Below the pieces are notes generated by a model. That model was not told where the DNA came from and did no database searches. It saw nothing but the letters and a program-made list of their open reading frames with translations. The position numbers and the translations under genes were made by a program. 64,000 nucleotides of DNA, from contig NZ_CAUFUE010000012.1 in NCBI RefSeq assembly GCF_959029255.1, positions 78,452 to 142,451 on the forward strand. The letters run 5' to 3'. Positions 34,627-43,990 of this stretch are shown piece after piece (position 1 is the first letter of the stretch; every line of letters begins with the position of its first letter). The DNA is from an uncultured Bacteroides sp. GTDB lineage: Bacteria > Bacteroidota > Bacteroidia > Bacteroidales > Bacteroidaceae.

Positions 34627-36807
34627 TTAGTACTTGGTGATTTTCACGGTTTCTATACAATCTCCTTCTTTTACCGGGGAGTAGAAGTTGTGTTGTAAAG
34701 TCCAAGGTTCTTCCAATGAATAGTAATCTATTTCATTGGCAGGGTCACTGCCGGGGAGATTATTGAGACGGTCGAGCCAGGTTTTCCAACGGAGATAATA
34801 GAAATCTTTTAACAAGCCGTTCCATTCCTTGTGGGCATAGTCGTGCAGACCTCCGTCATCGGATGCCACCCGGTTGCCCCAAGTGGTGATTTGTACACGG
34901 GCGTTCCACTCCAGCCAGTCCTTCTCCTCCGGAGTGTGACCCAGGTTGCGGGCTTGTTCAATCCATCGGCCCACTTTGAATTCGGGGCGGGTGGCAAGCA
35001 GGCGGTCTTGCTGTAAGAGCAGTTCGAGGAAGCGGTCGGAAGCCAGGCGGAGCAGCGGTTTGTCTCCGGCGTCGTATGCCGCCTGGATTACCTTGTAAAT
35101 CAAACGCCCTTTTTCGGCTACAGCCTGGCGGGTGATGTCAACCAGGTCGTACTCAAAGTTGTTGTTTCCTTTGAACTGCCCGGCTTCTTCCAGAAACAGT
35201 CGTGCGGCACGGAGTACGTCGTGGGGGTTGTAGTAGTCGGACATTTCGGACCATGTAGATGCCTGATAAACATTCAGCGAGGGGCGGGCGCAGAAGATGG
35301 ATTCATGTGTGCCTTGCTGGGTGGACTGGGGAGGACAGTTGTAAATGGAATTGCTCAGCAACACCCATGCTTCCAATAGGCGGGGCGTACATTTACCATA
35401 ACGGGCGGAAATATATCCTTTCAGCCACTCGTCTTTGGAAAAACCGGAAGGACGCCAGGGCAGTTCGCAGAGCAGTTCGTACATCACGGGGTTGTTTTCC
35501 GAGCCTTCCATAGTCATTCCTACTCCTTGCAGCGTGTTCCCGAAGGGGCTTTCGACAGCTTTGTAGTATTCGTCGATGACGTGTTGCATCTTGCCGTGTA
35601 AGCCCACGTTTCCACCATAATTCAGTAACATGCAATAGAGCCATTGGTGCCCGTCGAAACCCTCTTTCCGGTACCAGGAGGAGCTGGGGTCGCCCCACTG
35701 CGGGCGGCTTTCGGAGTAGAGGTCGAGTACAAGCATGTCGCTCCGGGGAATGTTCTTTATCATCTGCGCACGTGGGTTGGCGCCCCATGCCTGCACTACC
35801 CAAATGGAATTCCGGTTGTTCTCTTTCATCGCTTGCCAGATGGCTTGTCCGGCTGCATCCAGATTGACACCCGCTACATTTCCTCCTTCGTGGAAGGGGT
35901 CCATGCTGTAGAAGTCCGCCTTGCCGTACAGGCGGTTCATTTCTTTATAGTACAACGCGGCTATTTCCTTGAAGCGGGCATCGGTAGGTTGCAGGAAGGC
36001 GGGACGGTTGTAACCATTCCATGTACCCGGATTGGCTACGTTCACTCCCGATTTTTCTTTGGCGTTGTGGGGAAGCATGCCTGAATATCCCGGTAATACG
36101 GGGTGGATACCGTACTCGTGCATGCGTTTCAATATCTTCTTTTGGAGGGCGATACGGTCTTCATACCAGGAGTCGGTATTCGGTCCGCCCCATCCTTCGA
36201 GATTGTTCATCAGCCACCAAGCCTGGAAGGCGGGACCTGCCACAAACTCGTTGACTTCTTCTTTGGAGTAGCCTAGTTTGAAAAGTACGTTGCGCCAGAC
36301 GGCATCTGTCCCTACCAGCGCCAAAGAAAGGTTGATGCCGTGCAGGGCCATCCAGTCAATTTCCTGTTCCCAGCGCTTCCAGTCCCAGAAAGCCATGGTA
36401 TAGGAGAAAGTGCAATAGTTGAAGTCATAGCGGTAGATGGATTTCGTCTCGTGTCTTTCTTTGTGGAGGACGGGAGGGAGTATGGCGGGAAGTTCGGCGG
36501 CCATATTGTTCCAAGAGAGGTGGATGCCGGCATGGTATTTAAGATACCAGTTCAGCCCTACGGCTATGCTGATGTAGTTGTTTCCACGGATGACAACCTT
36601 TGAACCTTTTTGGTCCAGTTCGAAGAAATCTTCTTCTTGGTTGTTGGAGAAAGGGGAGGAAGAAGTGGAAGATTTGGTTTGCTCGATGATGAATTTACCG
36701 GAAGAACCCGGGGCAATTCTTTCTAACAGTCCCTGAACGGGGGACATGGCAGAAATAATAGGTAAGAGACAAAAAAGTAAAATACAGAAAATGGATAGTC
36801 GCTTCAT
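34627..36807 (-). CDS. GH89 alpha-N-acetylglucosaminidase
   Basis: A 726-residue secreted enzyme homologous to human NAGLU, which releases terminal alpha-GlcNAc, for example from gastric-type mucin caps. It has a signal peptide (MKRLSIFCILLFCLLPIISA), an N-terminal domain (about 20-110), a TIM barrel (about 115-450) and a C-terminal helical domain. Glu307 in SMDPFHEGGNV and Glu434 in MTMEGSENNPVMYELL match the catalytic pair. YCTFSYTMAFWDWKRWEQEIDWMALHGIN is the family's signature start of the barrel. The frame extends to 36837; the ATG at 36807 begins a good signal peptide and is chosen. A 32-bp inverted repeat separates it from the GH84 gene upstream. Confidence 0.93.
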   Translation of the reverse strand: MKRLSIFCILLFCLLPIISAMSPVQGLLERIAPGSSGKFIIEQTKSSTSSSPFSNNQEEDFFELDQKGSKVVIRGNNYISIAVGLNWYLKYHAGIHLSWNNMAAELPAILPPVLHKERHETKSIYRYDFNYCTFSYTMAFWDWKRWEQEIDWMALHGINLSLALVGTDAVWRNVLFKLGYSKEEVNEFVAGPAFQAWWLMNNLEGWGGPNTDSWYEDRIALQKKILKRMHEYGIHPVLPGYSGMLPHNAKEKSGVNVANPGTWNGYNRPAFLQPTDARFKEIAALYYKEMNRLYGKADFYSMDPFHEGGNVAGVNLDAAGQAIWQAMKENNRNSIWVVQAWGANPRAQMIKNIPRSDMLVLDLYSESRPQWGDPSSSWYRKEGFDGHQWLYCMLLNYGGNVGLHGKMQHVIDEYYKAVESPFGNTLQGVGMTMEGSENNPVMYELLCELPWRPSGFSKDEWLKGYISARYGKCTPRLLEAWVLLSNSIYNCPPQSTQQGTHESIFCARPSLNVYQASTWSEMSDYYNPHDVLRAARLFLEEAGQFKGNNNFEYDLVDITRQAVAEKGRLIYKVIQAAYDAGDKPLLRLASDRFLELLLQQDRLLATRPEFKVGRWIEQARNLGHTPEEKDWLEWNARVQITTWGNRVASDDGGLHDYAHKEWNGLLKDFYYLRWKTWLDRLNNLPGSDPANEIDYYSLEEPWTLQHNFYSPVKEGDCIETVKITKY

Positions 36808-36861
36808 AATCAATTTCGTTTTAAGGTTATTATTCAAGTTTTGTAAATGGGAATTTAGGGA

Positions 36862-36955
36862 AATGAAGAACTAAAAATGAAGAATGAAGAATTACCTTGC
36901 GGCGTACTTGCATAGCGCAGCCAAATTCTTCATTCTTCATTCTTAGTTCTTCATT
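36862..36955. repeat. 32-bp inverted repeat of GAAGAATGAAGAATT type
   Basis: The left arm 36862-36893 and right arm 36924-36955 are complementary at 31 of 32 positions, with a 30-base loop. The arms are made of repeated ATGAAGAA units. A related hairpin lies at 57921-57972. Confidence 0.6.
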
Positions 36956-36961
36956 AAATTA

Positions 36962-39169
36962 TCATTTCTCCGTCAGTCTGAATGCTTTGAAATATACTTT
37001 CTGTTCATTGCCGGAAACATTTGTCAACTTCATCTTTAGTATTTCCATATCAGTAACTTCAGCTTTCAGGAGTGTATTTCTTCCGGTAGATTGCAATTCT
37101 ACGGCATGCCATTCCTTGCCGTCGGGGCTTACTTCCAGTTTGAAACGTGAACCGATGTTTTCCGTTGTTCCCAAATCTATGGTTAGGGAAGCCAGTTGGC
37201 GGGGGTAGTCCATGGCGAGACAGAGCGAACCACCGGCTTGCCAGTTGATAACCTCGTTGGACGGGGAGACACTGCCCGACTTTCCTTTCCGTTGTACCGG
37301 AAGTAGAGCCAATTGGCTTACATCGCTTTCCAACGTGTAGGGCGAATAAACGGCTTGTGTGTTCAGTTGCGCTTGGTATTGCTTGTTATAGCATGCCGTA
37401 GCAATCTCAAACAATGCATTGAAGGTCGGCATCAGATATCCGCTACCGCTTTTTATTCCGGAGGGATAAGCGGCATCCGTCTCACTCATCAGCGCCTGCA
37501 AAGCTTGCGCATGTGCGTGACTTTGGACAAACGCGTCTTTCTGCTGTTGCAGGCGCATCATGTCCAGCACTTCTTGTCCGTATTCGCCTACCAACTTAAA
37601 CTGTGCGAGCCAAGGTTTGATTTCATTTATCAGCGGTCGGTTCTCATTGCCGGAGGCGAGCAACATATCAGCGGAAGTAATAATCTTTCGGCATTCTTCA
37701 GCCACCTGTCTATAAGCCTGTTCGTCTATTTTCCCATTCTCACGGTAGTTCTTCAGCAATGCGGCGAGGGTGGGCTGAATGGCTACGGACTCATCACGCC
37801 GGAAACCGTGGCCGTTCTTTCCCAGGTCGGAGTTATGGGCGGCGAATGTCTCGAGGTATTCGGCATGGAGCGGCATAAGGTCTTTGATGGCATGTTTCCA
37901 TGAAGTATCGCTATTGTAGCTGTCCATATTCCAAGTGTAATCAGCTATGCTGTAGAGTGATATCTTGGAAGCTTCGGCATGCTCCATCGGATTGGATACG
38001 AAAGCGGTCATATCGTTTTTGATGTCGAGTCCGTTTCCGTAGACAGGACCCAGTAACAGATGGTCGCGTACATAGTCGGAAACGGGGAAGTTCCACCAGA
38101 TGTAGGCTTTTCGTTTCAACAACGGGTTGATGAATTCCAGGGTGGGTTTGTCTATGGTGGCAATGACCCTGTTGCCTGTCCACATGATTTCGATGCCTTT
38201 GTTCAACTTCTCCCCGAGGGTGGTGAGATAGCCGCCTTTTACATTGGCCCATGACTTGTTATATTCCGTGGGACACATTATCAGAGGGGCGACATCTTTC
38301 TTTACCTTTACGAAATGGTCGTCGATGTAGTTCAGCAATTCGGCCTGTCTGTCCGCCTTTGTGCCTTCGCCTGAGATGTCGTCAAAGAAGACGGCAAAGC
38401 CACGTACACCTAGTTGGTACATGCTTTCGAACTTCTGCAACAGGAGTGAACGGTCTTCTTCGTTCCAGCGGATGTCTTGTCCCGGGTGGATGGCCCAATA
38501 GAAGATGACGTTATTCTCTTTGGCTTTGTCCACAAGCAACTTTATCTGTTCGGCTTCTTGGGGAGGATAGGGCTTGCGCCAGTTGGGTGTGCTATGGTAA
38601 GGGTCGTCCTTAGGACCATAGATATATACATTCATCTTGTTTCGTCCATAGAAATCGAGTTGGCGCATACGGGCTTCCTGACTCCAAGGCGTACCATAGA
38701 AACCTTCTACTACACCGCGATAGGGGATATCGGGGTAATCGGTTATTTCTGCCAGAGGTAATTTGTTCAGAGTGAGCAATTGTGCAAGCGTCTGTACACC
38801 ATAATAAGCGCCCCGTTCATCGGCGCCGGCAATGATGATACGGTCTTTTTCTATTTTCAGGTAATATCCTTCCGCCTTTTGTGGAATGCGGCGGTCATAT
38901 TTCTTGATGACTTTCTCTCCCTTTATACCTATATATATATGGAAGTCGGCATCGGATGCTTCGCCCGGCATCAATGAATGGAGCAATGGCAGCGTAGCCC
39001 CGTCGTGCAGCGAATTACCGGACTGCAATTGGTATTGTTGGGGAATGTGGATTGAGTCGTTTTGAGTGATGTATTCTTGGGGGATGGGTTGCAATTGGAA
39101 CTCTTGCGCATGAAGTGTTGCGGTTGCCAACAGACTGACAGTTCCAAGTAATAGTAGTTGTTTTTTCAT
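36962..39169 (-). CDS. GH84 beta-N-acetylglucosaminidase (O-GlcNAcase-like)
   Basis: A 735-residue secreted enzyme that removes beta-linked GlcNAc by substrate-assisted catalysis. It has a signal peptide (cleavage near TLHAQ), an N-terminal GH20b-like domain (about 25-140), the GH84 catalytic barrel (about 145-430) and a helical region. The C-terminal beta-sandwich (about 600-735, SLTIDLGTTENIGSRFKLEVSPDGKEWHAV) is of the F5/8C type. Asp263-Asp264 in FAVFFDDISGEG are the catalytic Asp pair, and YRGVVEGFYGTPWS is the signature entry strand. A leftward -7-like box (39203-39210) and a terminator (39253-39282) lie just upstream, so GH84-GH89-GH110 may be a separately expressed sub-operon of PUL 2. 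Confidence 0.93.
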   Translation of the reverse strand: MKKQLLLLGTVSLLATATLHAQEFQLQPIPQEYITQNDSIHIPQQYQLQSGNSLHDGATLPLLHSLMPGEASDADFHIYIGIKGEKVIKKYDRRIPQKAEGYYLKIEKDRIIIAGADERGAYYGVQTLAQLLTLNKLPLAEITDYPDIPYRGVVEGFYGTPWSQEARMRQLDFYGRNKMNVYIYGPKDDPYHSTPNWRKPYPPQEAEQIKLLVDKAKENNVIFYWAIHPGQDIRWNEEDRSLLLQKFESMYQLGVRGFAVFFDDISGEGTKADRQAELLNYIDDHFVKVKKDVAPLIMCPTEYNKSWANVKGGYLTTLGEKLNKGIEIMWTGNRVIATIDKPTLEFINPLLKRKAYIWWNFPVSDYVRDHLLLGPVYGNGLDIKNDMTAFVSNPMEHAEASKISLYSIADYTWNMDSYNSDTSWKHAIKDLMPLHAEYLETFAAHNSDLGKNGHGFRRDESVAIQPTLAALLKNYRENGKIDEQAYRQVAEECRKIITSADMLLASGNENRPLINEIKPWLAQFKLVGEYGQEVLDMMRLQQQKDAFVQSHAHAQALQALMSETDAAYPSGIKSGSGYLMPTFNALFEIATACYNKQYQAQLNTQAVYSPYTLESDVSQLALLPVQRKGKSGSVSPSNEVINWQAGGSLCLAMDYPRQLASLTIDLGTTENIGSRFKLEVSPDGKEWHAVELQSTGRNTLLKAEVTDMEILKMKLTNVSGNEQKVYFKAFRLTEK

Positions 39170-39202
39170 AACAGATATTTTTAAGGGTAGTGAATTATGC
39201 TA

Positions 39203-39210
39203 CAAAGATG
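39203..39210 (-). promoter_or_regulatory. Possible internal promoter of PUL 2 before GH84
   Basis: CATCTTTG on the minus strand is one base off TAnnTTTG and lies 34 bases before the GH84 start, right after a terminator-like hairpin. Confidence 0.3.
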
Positions 39211-39252
39211 GAGAAAATAATGAATATTATACAATTATTTCTGAATAAAATA

Positions 39253-39282
39253 AAAGGCCGCTTCTTCACAGGAGCGACCTTT
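39253..39282 (-). terminator. Terminator between DUF4998 protein 1 and GH84
   Basis: AAAGGCCGCT (39253-39262) and AGCGACCTTT (39273-39282) form a stem that is fully paired on the minus-strand RNA (one G-U) and is followed there by TATTTTATT. Confidence 0.5.
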
Positions 39283-39329
39283 ACTAAGTCTAATTTTACC
39301 AATAAGAAGTATCACTACTTCCGGTTTCT

Positions 39330-40937
39330 TTAGTCATGGGGTTGTGGATCGGGGTTTGTATTCTTTTCATATATCTTGAAATCGGCTAAATACAAAGACT
39401 CGTCCTTTAAGCCTGTGGGAGGAAATTTGCCTCCATAGTCTGTAGCAAGATGGCCTCCTCCATAATTACGATAGATGCCAAACTTGTTTCGAATATTGGT
39501 TGCACCTTTACGCCACATGTCAATATTGGACATCGTTTTTTCCGCAAGTACCTTACCGTCACTGATACGTACCATTTTGATGTAATACGAACCATTGTGT
39601 GTGTAATATATTTCAGATGTAACCTGTACCCATTCGTCTTCAAAATCACTTAGGGGTAGCTTGTTGATGAAATACCCTCGATTCGTACTACTGTTATCGC
39701 CATTGTGTCCCACTTCTACACGGGAATTTTTACCATTTGCATCGTCGGCACGCAGTGTAATGGTTATCAACGGGCTACCATTATTGCCTTCTTGCGCTTT
39801 TAACTGATGGATATGGGTAAAACCTTTTGTAGGTCGGAACCCTTTGGGTATCTTGAATTTCCATTCTATCTTTTGCCATTCTCCCCAATTTCCATTCATG
39901 TGATATTTACCGTTTCCTGTTCGTGATTTCATCTCGTTGCGCATACGGTCGTCTATTTTACCACGGTCACCATCCAATACCAAAATGTTACCATTAGCAT
40001 CACCCGAGGCGTGAACATTGAATTTGAAAACCCATTGCCCTAATCCTTTATCTTCTACTACCTCAATGTGTGTGTCATCGTTATGGTCTTTACCTCCACC
40101 ATTATTGGGATGTTCGGTATATTCGAAATCATACTTCTTCATATAGGTATCTACTGCCTGCCAACCCGCCAATGAGGCGGCAGCTTGCATTTCCTTTTGT
40201 AGTTTCCAAGCATCAGCTTCATCCTTATCGGTCTTTACTTCTATTTTTGAAGTTTTGGCACTGACTTCGTCAATAGCTCCGTTAGGTAAATAGACGGTTG
40301 TTATTTCCATTGTTCCGTTTTCCGGGAATAACTGTAAAGTCATTTCTTTCTCTTCATCGGAATTCAATGTTATTTCCTTCAGTTCTCCATTCACATCGGT
40401 ATATTTCAGGGAACTGCATTTGGCATCCTTATAATGTTCGCTCCACTTAAAGTGTAATACATAGTCCTCTACATTCCAGTTAACAACAGTGATACCGGGA
40501 TTCTTTAAAGTAGCTATATACTTCTCACCATATACGGTGACAGGTGTTCCTATCCATTTAGGAGAATTCAGTTTTTTGTCTTCTGAGTAAGCTACGAAAC
40601 TGAGAGTAAACGCCCCCTCTTCCAGGTTGTCAATATAGAATTCATTGAACTTTTCTTCTAGTGAAACGCTCATGGGTACTGTAGTAGATTTTTTTTCGTT
40701 ACCTACCGTCCAAGTTACTTCACATTGTTTTGCACGTGAATCAGAATACTTATATTCCACCTTTATCCGTTGGTTTCCGGGATATATCTTGATATCATCA
40801 AATTTCTCCAGATTGACTTTCTCTTCCTCTTTCGGGGGAGTGACCGGGTCTTCCGGTTCGTCCTTTGAGTCTGAACAAGCCAGTACCAGACATCCGGTAA
40901 TACAACCTATCAATAACTTCTTGTACCAGTTTCTCAT
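39330..40937 (-). CDS. DUF4998 surface lipoprotein 1 with lyase-like jelly-roll domain
   Basis: A 535-residue surface lipoprotein (LVLAC, then SDSKDEPEDP, an acidic export-type tail). Residues about 40-135 are DUF4998 (LEKFDDIKIYPGNQRIKVEY). A second Ig-like segment spans about 140-250. The C-terminal 250 residues are a concanavalin-like jelly roll. Here Arg333-Asn-Glu335, the His375-Ile-His377-Gln378 block and NKFGIYRN resemble the R-x-E, Q-x-H and YFKxGxY motifs of alginate-lyase-like polysaccharide lyases. It may therefore be a surface lyase or a binding protein derived from one. The paralogue upstream has lost these residues. Terminator-like hairpins flank the gene on both sides. Confidence 0.78.
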   Translation of the reverse strand: MRNWYKKLLIGCITGCLVLACSDSKDEPEDPVTPPKEEEKVNLEKFDDIKIYPGNQRIKVEYKYSDSRAKQCEVTWTVGNEKKSTTVPMSVSLEEKFNEFYIDNLEEGAFTLSFVAYSEDKKLNSPKWIGTPVTVYGEKYIATLKNPGITVVNWNVEDYVLHFKWSEHYKDAKCSSLKYTDVNGELKEITLNSDEEKEMTLQLFPENGTMEITTVYLPNGAIDEVSAKTSKIEVKTDKDEADAWKLQKEMQAAASLAGWQAVDTYMKKYDFEYTEHPNNGGGKDHNDDTHIEVVEDKGLGQWVFKFNVHASGDANGNILVLDGDRGKIDDRMRNEMKSRTGNGKYHMNGNWGEWQKIEWKFKIPKGFRPTKGFTHIHQLKAQEGNNGSPLITITLRADDANGKNSRVEVGHNGDNSSTNRGYFINKLPLSDFEDEWVQVTSEIYYTHNGSYYIKMVRISDGKVLAEKTMSNIDMWRKGATNIRNKFGIYRNYGGGHLATDYGGKFPPTGLKDESLYLADFKIYEKNTNPDPQPHD

Positions 40938-40991
40938 ATATTGTCTCCCTTTTTATGGTTATATATAATTTTATGCAAGATATTAAAAAAA

Positions 40992-41046
40992 GAGGAGTGT
41001 CAAAATTGATAACATTATTCATTTTGTTTGCTTTTTGACACCCCTC
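40992..41046 (-). terminator. Terminator between the two DUF4998 genes
   Basis: GAGGAGTGTCAAAA (40992-41005) and TTTTGACACCCCTC (41033-41046) pair at 13 of 14 positions. On the minus strand the stem is followed by TTTTTTT, directly after the stop of DUF4998 protein 2. Confidence 0.7.
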
Positions 41047-41066
41047 AAAATTATTTTGTGAGTTTA

Positions 41067-42689
41067 CTAAGGCTTGACCGGAACAGGATTTTCGTTGTTC
41101 TGGAATTTCTCAAAAATCCTTATACCATCCAAGTATACAGACTCAGTCTTGATGCCGGAAGTCGGGAACTTTCCTCCGAAGTTAGTTTTAATCTTACCTT
41201 TAAACCACCGGCGGATACCGAAGTAAGCACGCATATCGATGCAGTTCTCACGCCACAATTGAAGATTGGACTTTGAATAATCTACGATGACCTTACCGTC
41301 ACTGACGCGTTCCATCTTGACTTTCAACATACCTTGATAAGAATAAAGAACCTCAATGGTGATATGTACCCATTCATCTCTGAAATTGTCCAGATTCAAC
41401 TTATCAACCAGTTTTGCATTGTTGCCTCCTGCCTTTGTCTGACCATTGTGTACAATCTGTAAACATGCATTTTTGCCGTTTTTATCATCAGCATTGGCAT
41501 TGAGGGCGATTACAGCATTGCCTTTTCTTTCTCCACCATCTTCTTTGGGGAGGAGATAGAAGAGGTGGGTGCGCTCATTGATAGGCTTGAAGTCTGCCGG
41601 TATCTTCATATACCAGTCGTAAATCACCTGCTCACCGTAATTACCGCAAACTTCATGGTTACCGGCACCTGTCTGCGGACTGAACTGATTGACCTGCCGA
41701 TCGGCGTCGTTACCTTCTTTCATGGCATCATCCAGACATTTGATGGTGCCATCTTCATTGGCTTCAGCATGTGCCGTAAGTTTGAATACATGCTTACCTC
41801 TGGCTGCATCATTTACGAATTCGATGTGACCGCCGGTATGAAGATTATTAGCCACATTATTTCCCTCGGGATGCTCAACATATTCATATTTAAACTGTTT
41901 CATATAAGCATCCGCATCTTGCCAAGTTGTCCATGCGGTAGCCTCCTGGGGGACTGTCATGTCGGCTGTCAAAGCCCAAGGCTTTTCACCTTCTACTTCA
42001 GTGCTGAAAGGTTCACTGAATGGAGTGATAAACTCATCAATGGCGCCTTCTGCAGGAAGATAGACTGTAGCATACGTGAAAGAACCGAATTCTGGAAAGT
42101 CAGGTAATACAGCTTTCTTATCTTTGTTCACATCAGCTCGTATTTCTTGCTCGTCGCCATTTACATCGGTGTACTTAAGTATATACGCCACAGCGCCTTC
42201 ATAATTGCTGGACCAGTAAATAATCTGCGCACCATCTACCGGATTGTAGCTGGAAGATGATACATTGGCGTTCAATAGTGTGGATTGATATCTGTCCCCG
42301 TAAATCGTTGTAGTTACATTGGTTTTCAGTGACGGGTATTCCATTGTTTCCGTATAAGTGCGAAAATCAAAGCTGATTGTAGTTTCATCCAAATCCTCGA
42401 GGTAGAAAGAGTTGGGAGTTTCCCCATCGGTATTTGTGATATCTACTGTCTTGGATGATGCACCCATATTCCATTCTATTACGCATTTTTTGGCTTTCGG
42501 GTCAGTTACCCAATAGTCCACACGCGCCCTGTTACGTCCCGGATACAGCTTGATTGAATCGAATTTGGCCAAGTAGATTGTTTCACCTTGTTCCAAATAT
42601 TTGTCATGCAGGTCGTTCATGTCTGAACAGGCGGCAACAGCCAGTCCGGAGAGAACAAACATCAATATTTTAATATACCATTTCTTCAT
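41067..42689 (-). CDS. DUF4998 surface lipoprotein 2 (glycan-binding candidate)
   Basis: A 540-residue surface lipoprotein (LAVAC, then SDMNDLHDK) with the same architecture as the protein encoded downstream: DUF4998 (about 40-135, KLYPGRNRARVDYWV), a second Ig-like segment, and a C-terminal jelly roll ending GGKFPTSGIKTESVYLDGIRIFEK. At the positions where the paralogue has R-N-E, H-I-H-Q and KFGIYR, this protein has V-N-Q, H-L-F-Y and YFGIRR, so a lyase-like active site is not conserved. It most likely acts as a surface glycan-binding protein for the SusCD complex. It lies 6 bases after the DUF5000 gene, so it is co-translated with the susCD operon, and a strong terminator follows. Confidence 0.78.
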   Translation of the reverse strand: MKKWYIKILMFVLSGLAVAACSDMNDLHDKYLEQGETIYLAKFDSIKLYPGRNRARVDYWVTDPKAKKCVIEWNMGASSKTVDITNTDGETPNSFYLEDLDETTISFDFRTYTETMEYPSLKTNVTTTIYGDRYQSTLLNANVSSSSYNPVDGAQIIYWSSNYEGAVAYILKYTDVNGDEQEIRADVNKDKKAVLPDFPEFGSFTYATVYLPAEGAIDEFITPFSEPFSTEVEGEKPWALTADMTVPQEATAWTTWQDADAYMKQFKYEYVEHPEGNNVANNLHTGGHIEFVNDAARGKHVFKLTAHAEANEDGTIKCLDDAMKEGNDADRQVNQFSPQTGAGNHEVCGNYGEQVIYDWYMKIPADFKPINERTHLFYLLPKEDGGERKGNAVIALNANADDKNGKNACLQIVHNGQTKAGGNNAKLVDKLNLDNFRDEWVHITIEVLYSYQGMLKVKMERVSDGKVIVDYSKSNLQLWRENCIDMRAYFGIRRWFKGKIKTNFGGKFPTSGIKTESVYLDGIRIFEKFQNNENPVPVKP

Positions 42690-42695
42690 GCTTTC

Positions 42696-43964
42696 TTACT
42701 TTTTGTTAGTTACATTTTTTTCTTCACCTCCATTGTTTGGGGAATAACCTTCCGGCTGTCCCCACATTTCAAGTTCGGAGATATGAACCATTTCCGTACC
42801 GCCCCAGGTTTCAAGGATGTCGAAACGTATGTAACGTACTTCTGCGGCCAATTCGATGGGGAATGTGAAATCTTCTCCTTCATTGGCTATCGCTTCATCC
42901 TCGGCTGATGCTTGTTCCAAGGGAAGTCCTGAGGGCTTGAAAGAGTTGAATTCACCCAAGAAAATCCACTGGCGTTCAGGGTCGGTAGCGTCAACGCTTA
43001 CATTTCTGTTGAGTGAACCGTATACTTGGAATCGCTTCGGATTTCCATGCTCAAATGCCCATCCGAGTGCACGTTGAGCCACCTTCATACGGCTCAATTT
43101 ATAAATTTGATTCATGTCGAATGTAAATCGTACCGGGAACGGGCTACCGGCAGGAAGATGGAACATGTTTTTGCTGTCATTGGCAGGTCCCATTTTTATG
43201 CCGTCCCACATTTTTTCAATAGGATAACTGCTGGAATACTGCTTATAAGGAATTGCCGGGTCACCGTTCCATTTCTTCCAATATTTACTTCCATTAATTT
43301 TCTCCTCATATAAAGGCAGGCATTCTTGCGACTTTTTATCGGTAGTGTTTCCGTATTGGTCGGAAATCACAACATTAAGAGTTACAGGAGTTGCATCTAG
43401 GCCACGCACGAAACCCTCGCCCATAGGGGCCGACGAGTAGAAGTTTTGCAAATCTTCTTCCACATCACTTCCCTCACTCAATGGTCTCGAAACAGATACT
43501 ATGATATCCTTCATTTCCGGATTTTCCCAAGAGAATTTGGCACCTCCGAAGTCGCTGTTGATTTTCAAGGTTTCATATACATCGAATATAGGTGCACGCT
43601 TCGGCGTAAATTTAGCGATGACCGGTTCCGATAAATTACGGCTCTTATCCATAGCACGTAATTCGACTGTATGTTCGGTTTCGGTGGCAAAACCTTCAAT
43701 GGTGATTTCACGTGCATAACCGGATACCATGACAGACATCTGCTTGCCGGTATCTAACGTATAGTTGGCTATCACCCCTTGCAAGTCGGCGTCATCGGGG
43801 ATTGTATAAGTCAGTGTCACACCGCCGCCGAACGTTTCTTTCACTCCGATATTTGTCACCGGTCCAGGTGCTACATTATCTGTAGGATATTGTCCTACAC
43901 TCTCTTCATTGCATGCAGACAGGGAAGCGAGTAATAAACTGAATAAGAAAATATGTTTCTTCAT
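42696..43964 (-). CDS. DUF5000/DUF4959 surface lipoprotein (glycan-binding candidate)
   Basis: A 422-residue surface lipoprotein (lipobox LSAC, then NEESVGQ). Residues about 25-115 are DUF4959 (VAPGPVTNIGVKETFGGGVTLTYTIPDDADLQGV), about 125-215 DUF5126-like (PIFDVYETLKINSDFGGAKFSWENP), and about 250-405 a DUF5000 domain. DUF5000 is an F5/8C-like beta-sandwich (PFPVRFTFDMNQIYKLSRMKVAQRA, VRYIRFDILETWGG...HISELEMWGQP). Such proteins accompany SusCD pairs and are regarded as surface glycan-binding proteins. It lies 26 bases after susD and 6 bases before DUF4998 protein 2. Confidence 0.85.
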   Translation of the reverse strand: MKKHIFLFSLLLASLSACNEESVGQYPTDNVAPGPVTNIGVKETFGGGVTLTYTIPDDADLQGVIANYTLDTGKQMSVMVSGYAREITIEGFATETEHTVELRAMDKSRNLSEPVIAKFTPKRAPIFDVYETLKINSDFGGAKFSWENPEMKDIIVSVSRPLSEGSDVEEDLQNFYSSAPMGEGFVRGLDATPVTLNVVISDQYGNTTDKKSQECLPLYEEKINGSKYWKKWNGDPAIPYKQYSSSYPIEKMWDGIKMGPANDSKNMFHLPAGSPFPVRFTFDMNQIYKLSRMKVAQRALGWAFEHGNPKRFQVYGSLNRNVSVDATDPERQWIFLGEFNSFKPSGLPLEQASAEDEAIANEGEDFTFPIELAAEVRYIRFDILETWGGTEMVHISELEMWGQPEGYSPNNGGEEKNVTNKK

Positions 43965-43990
43965 TTTTTTTATTGTGTTTTAAAGATTCA

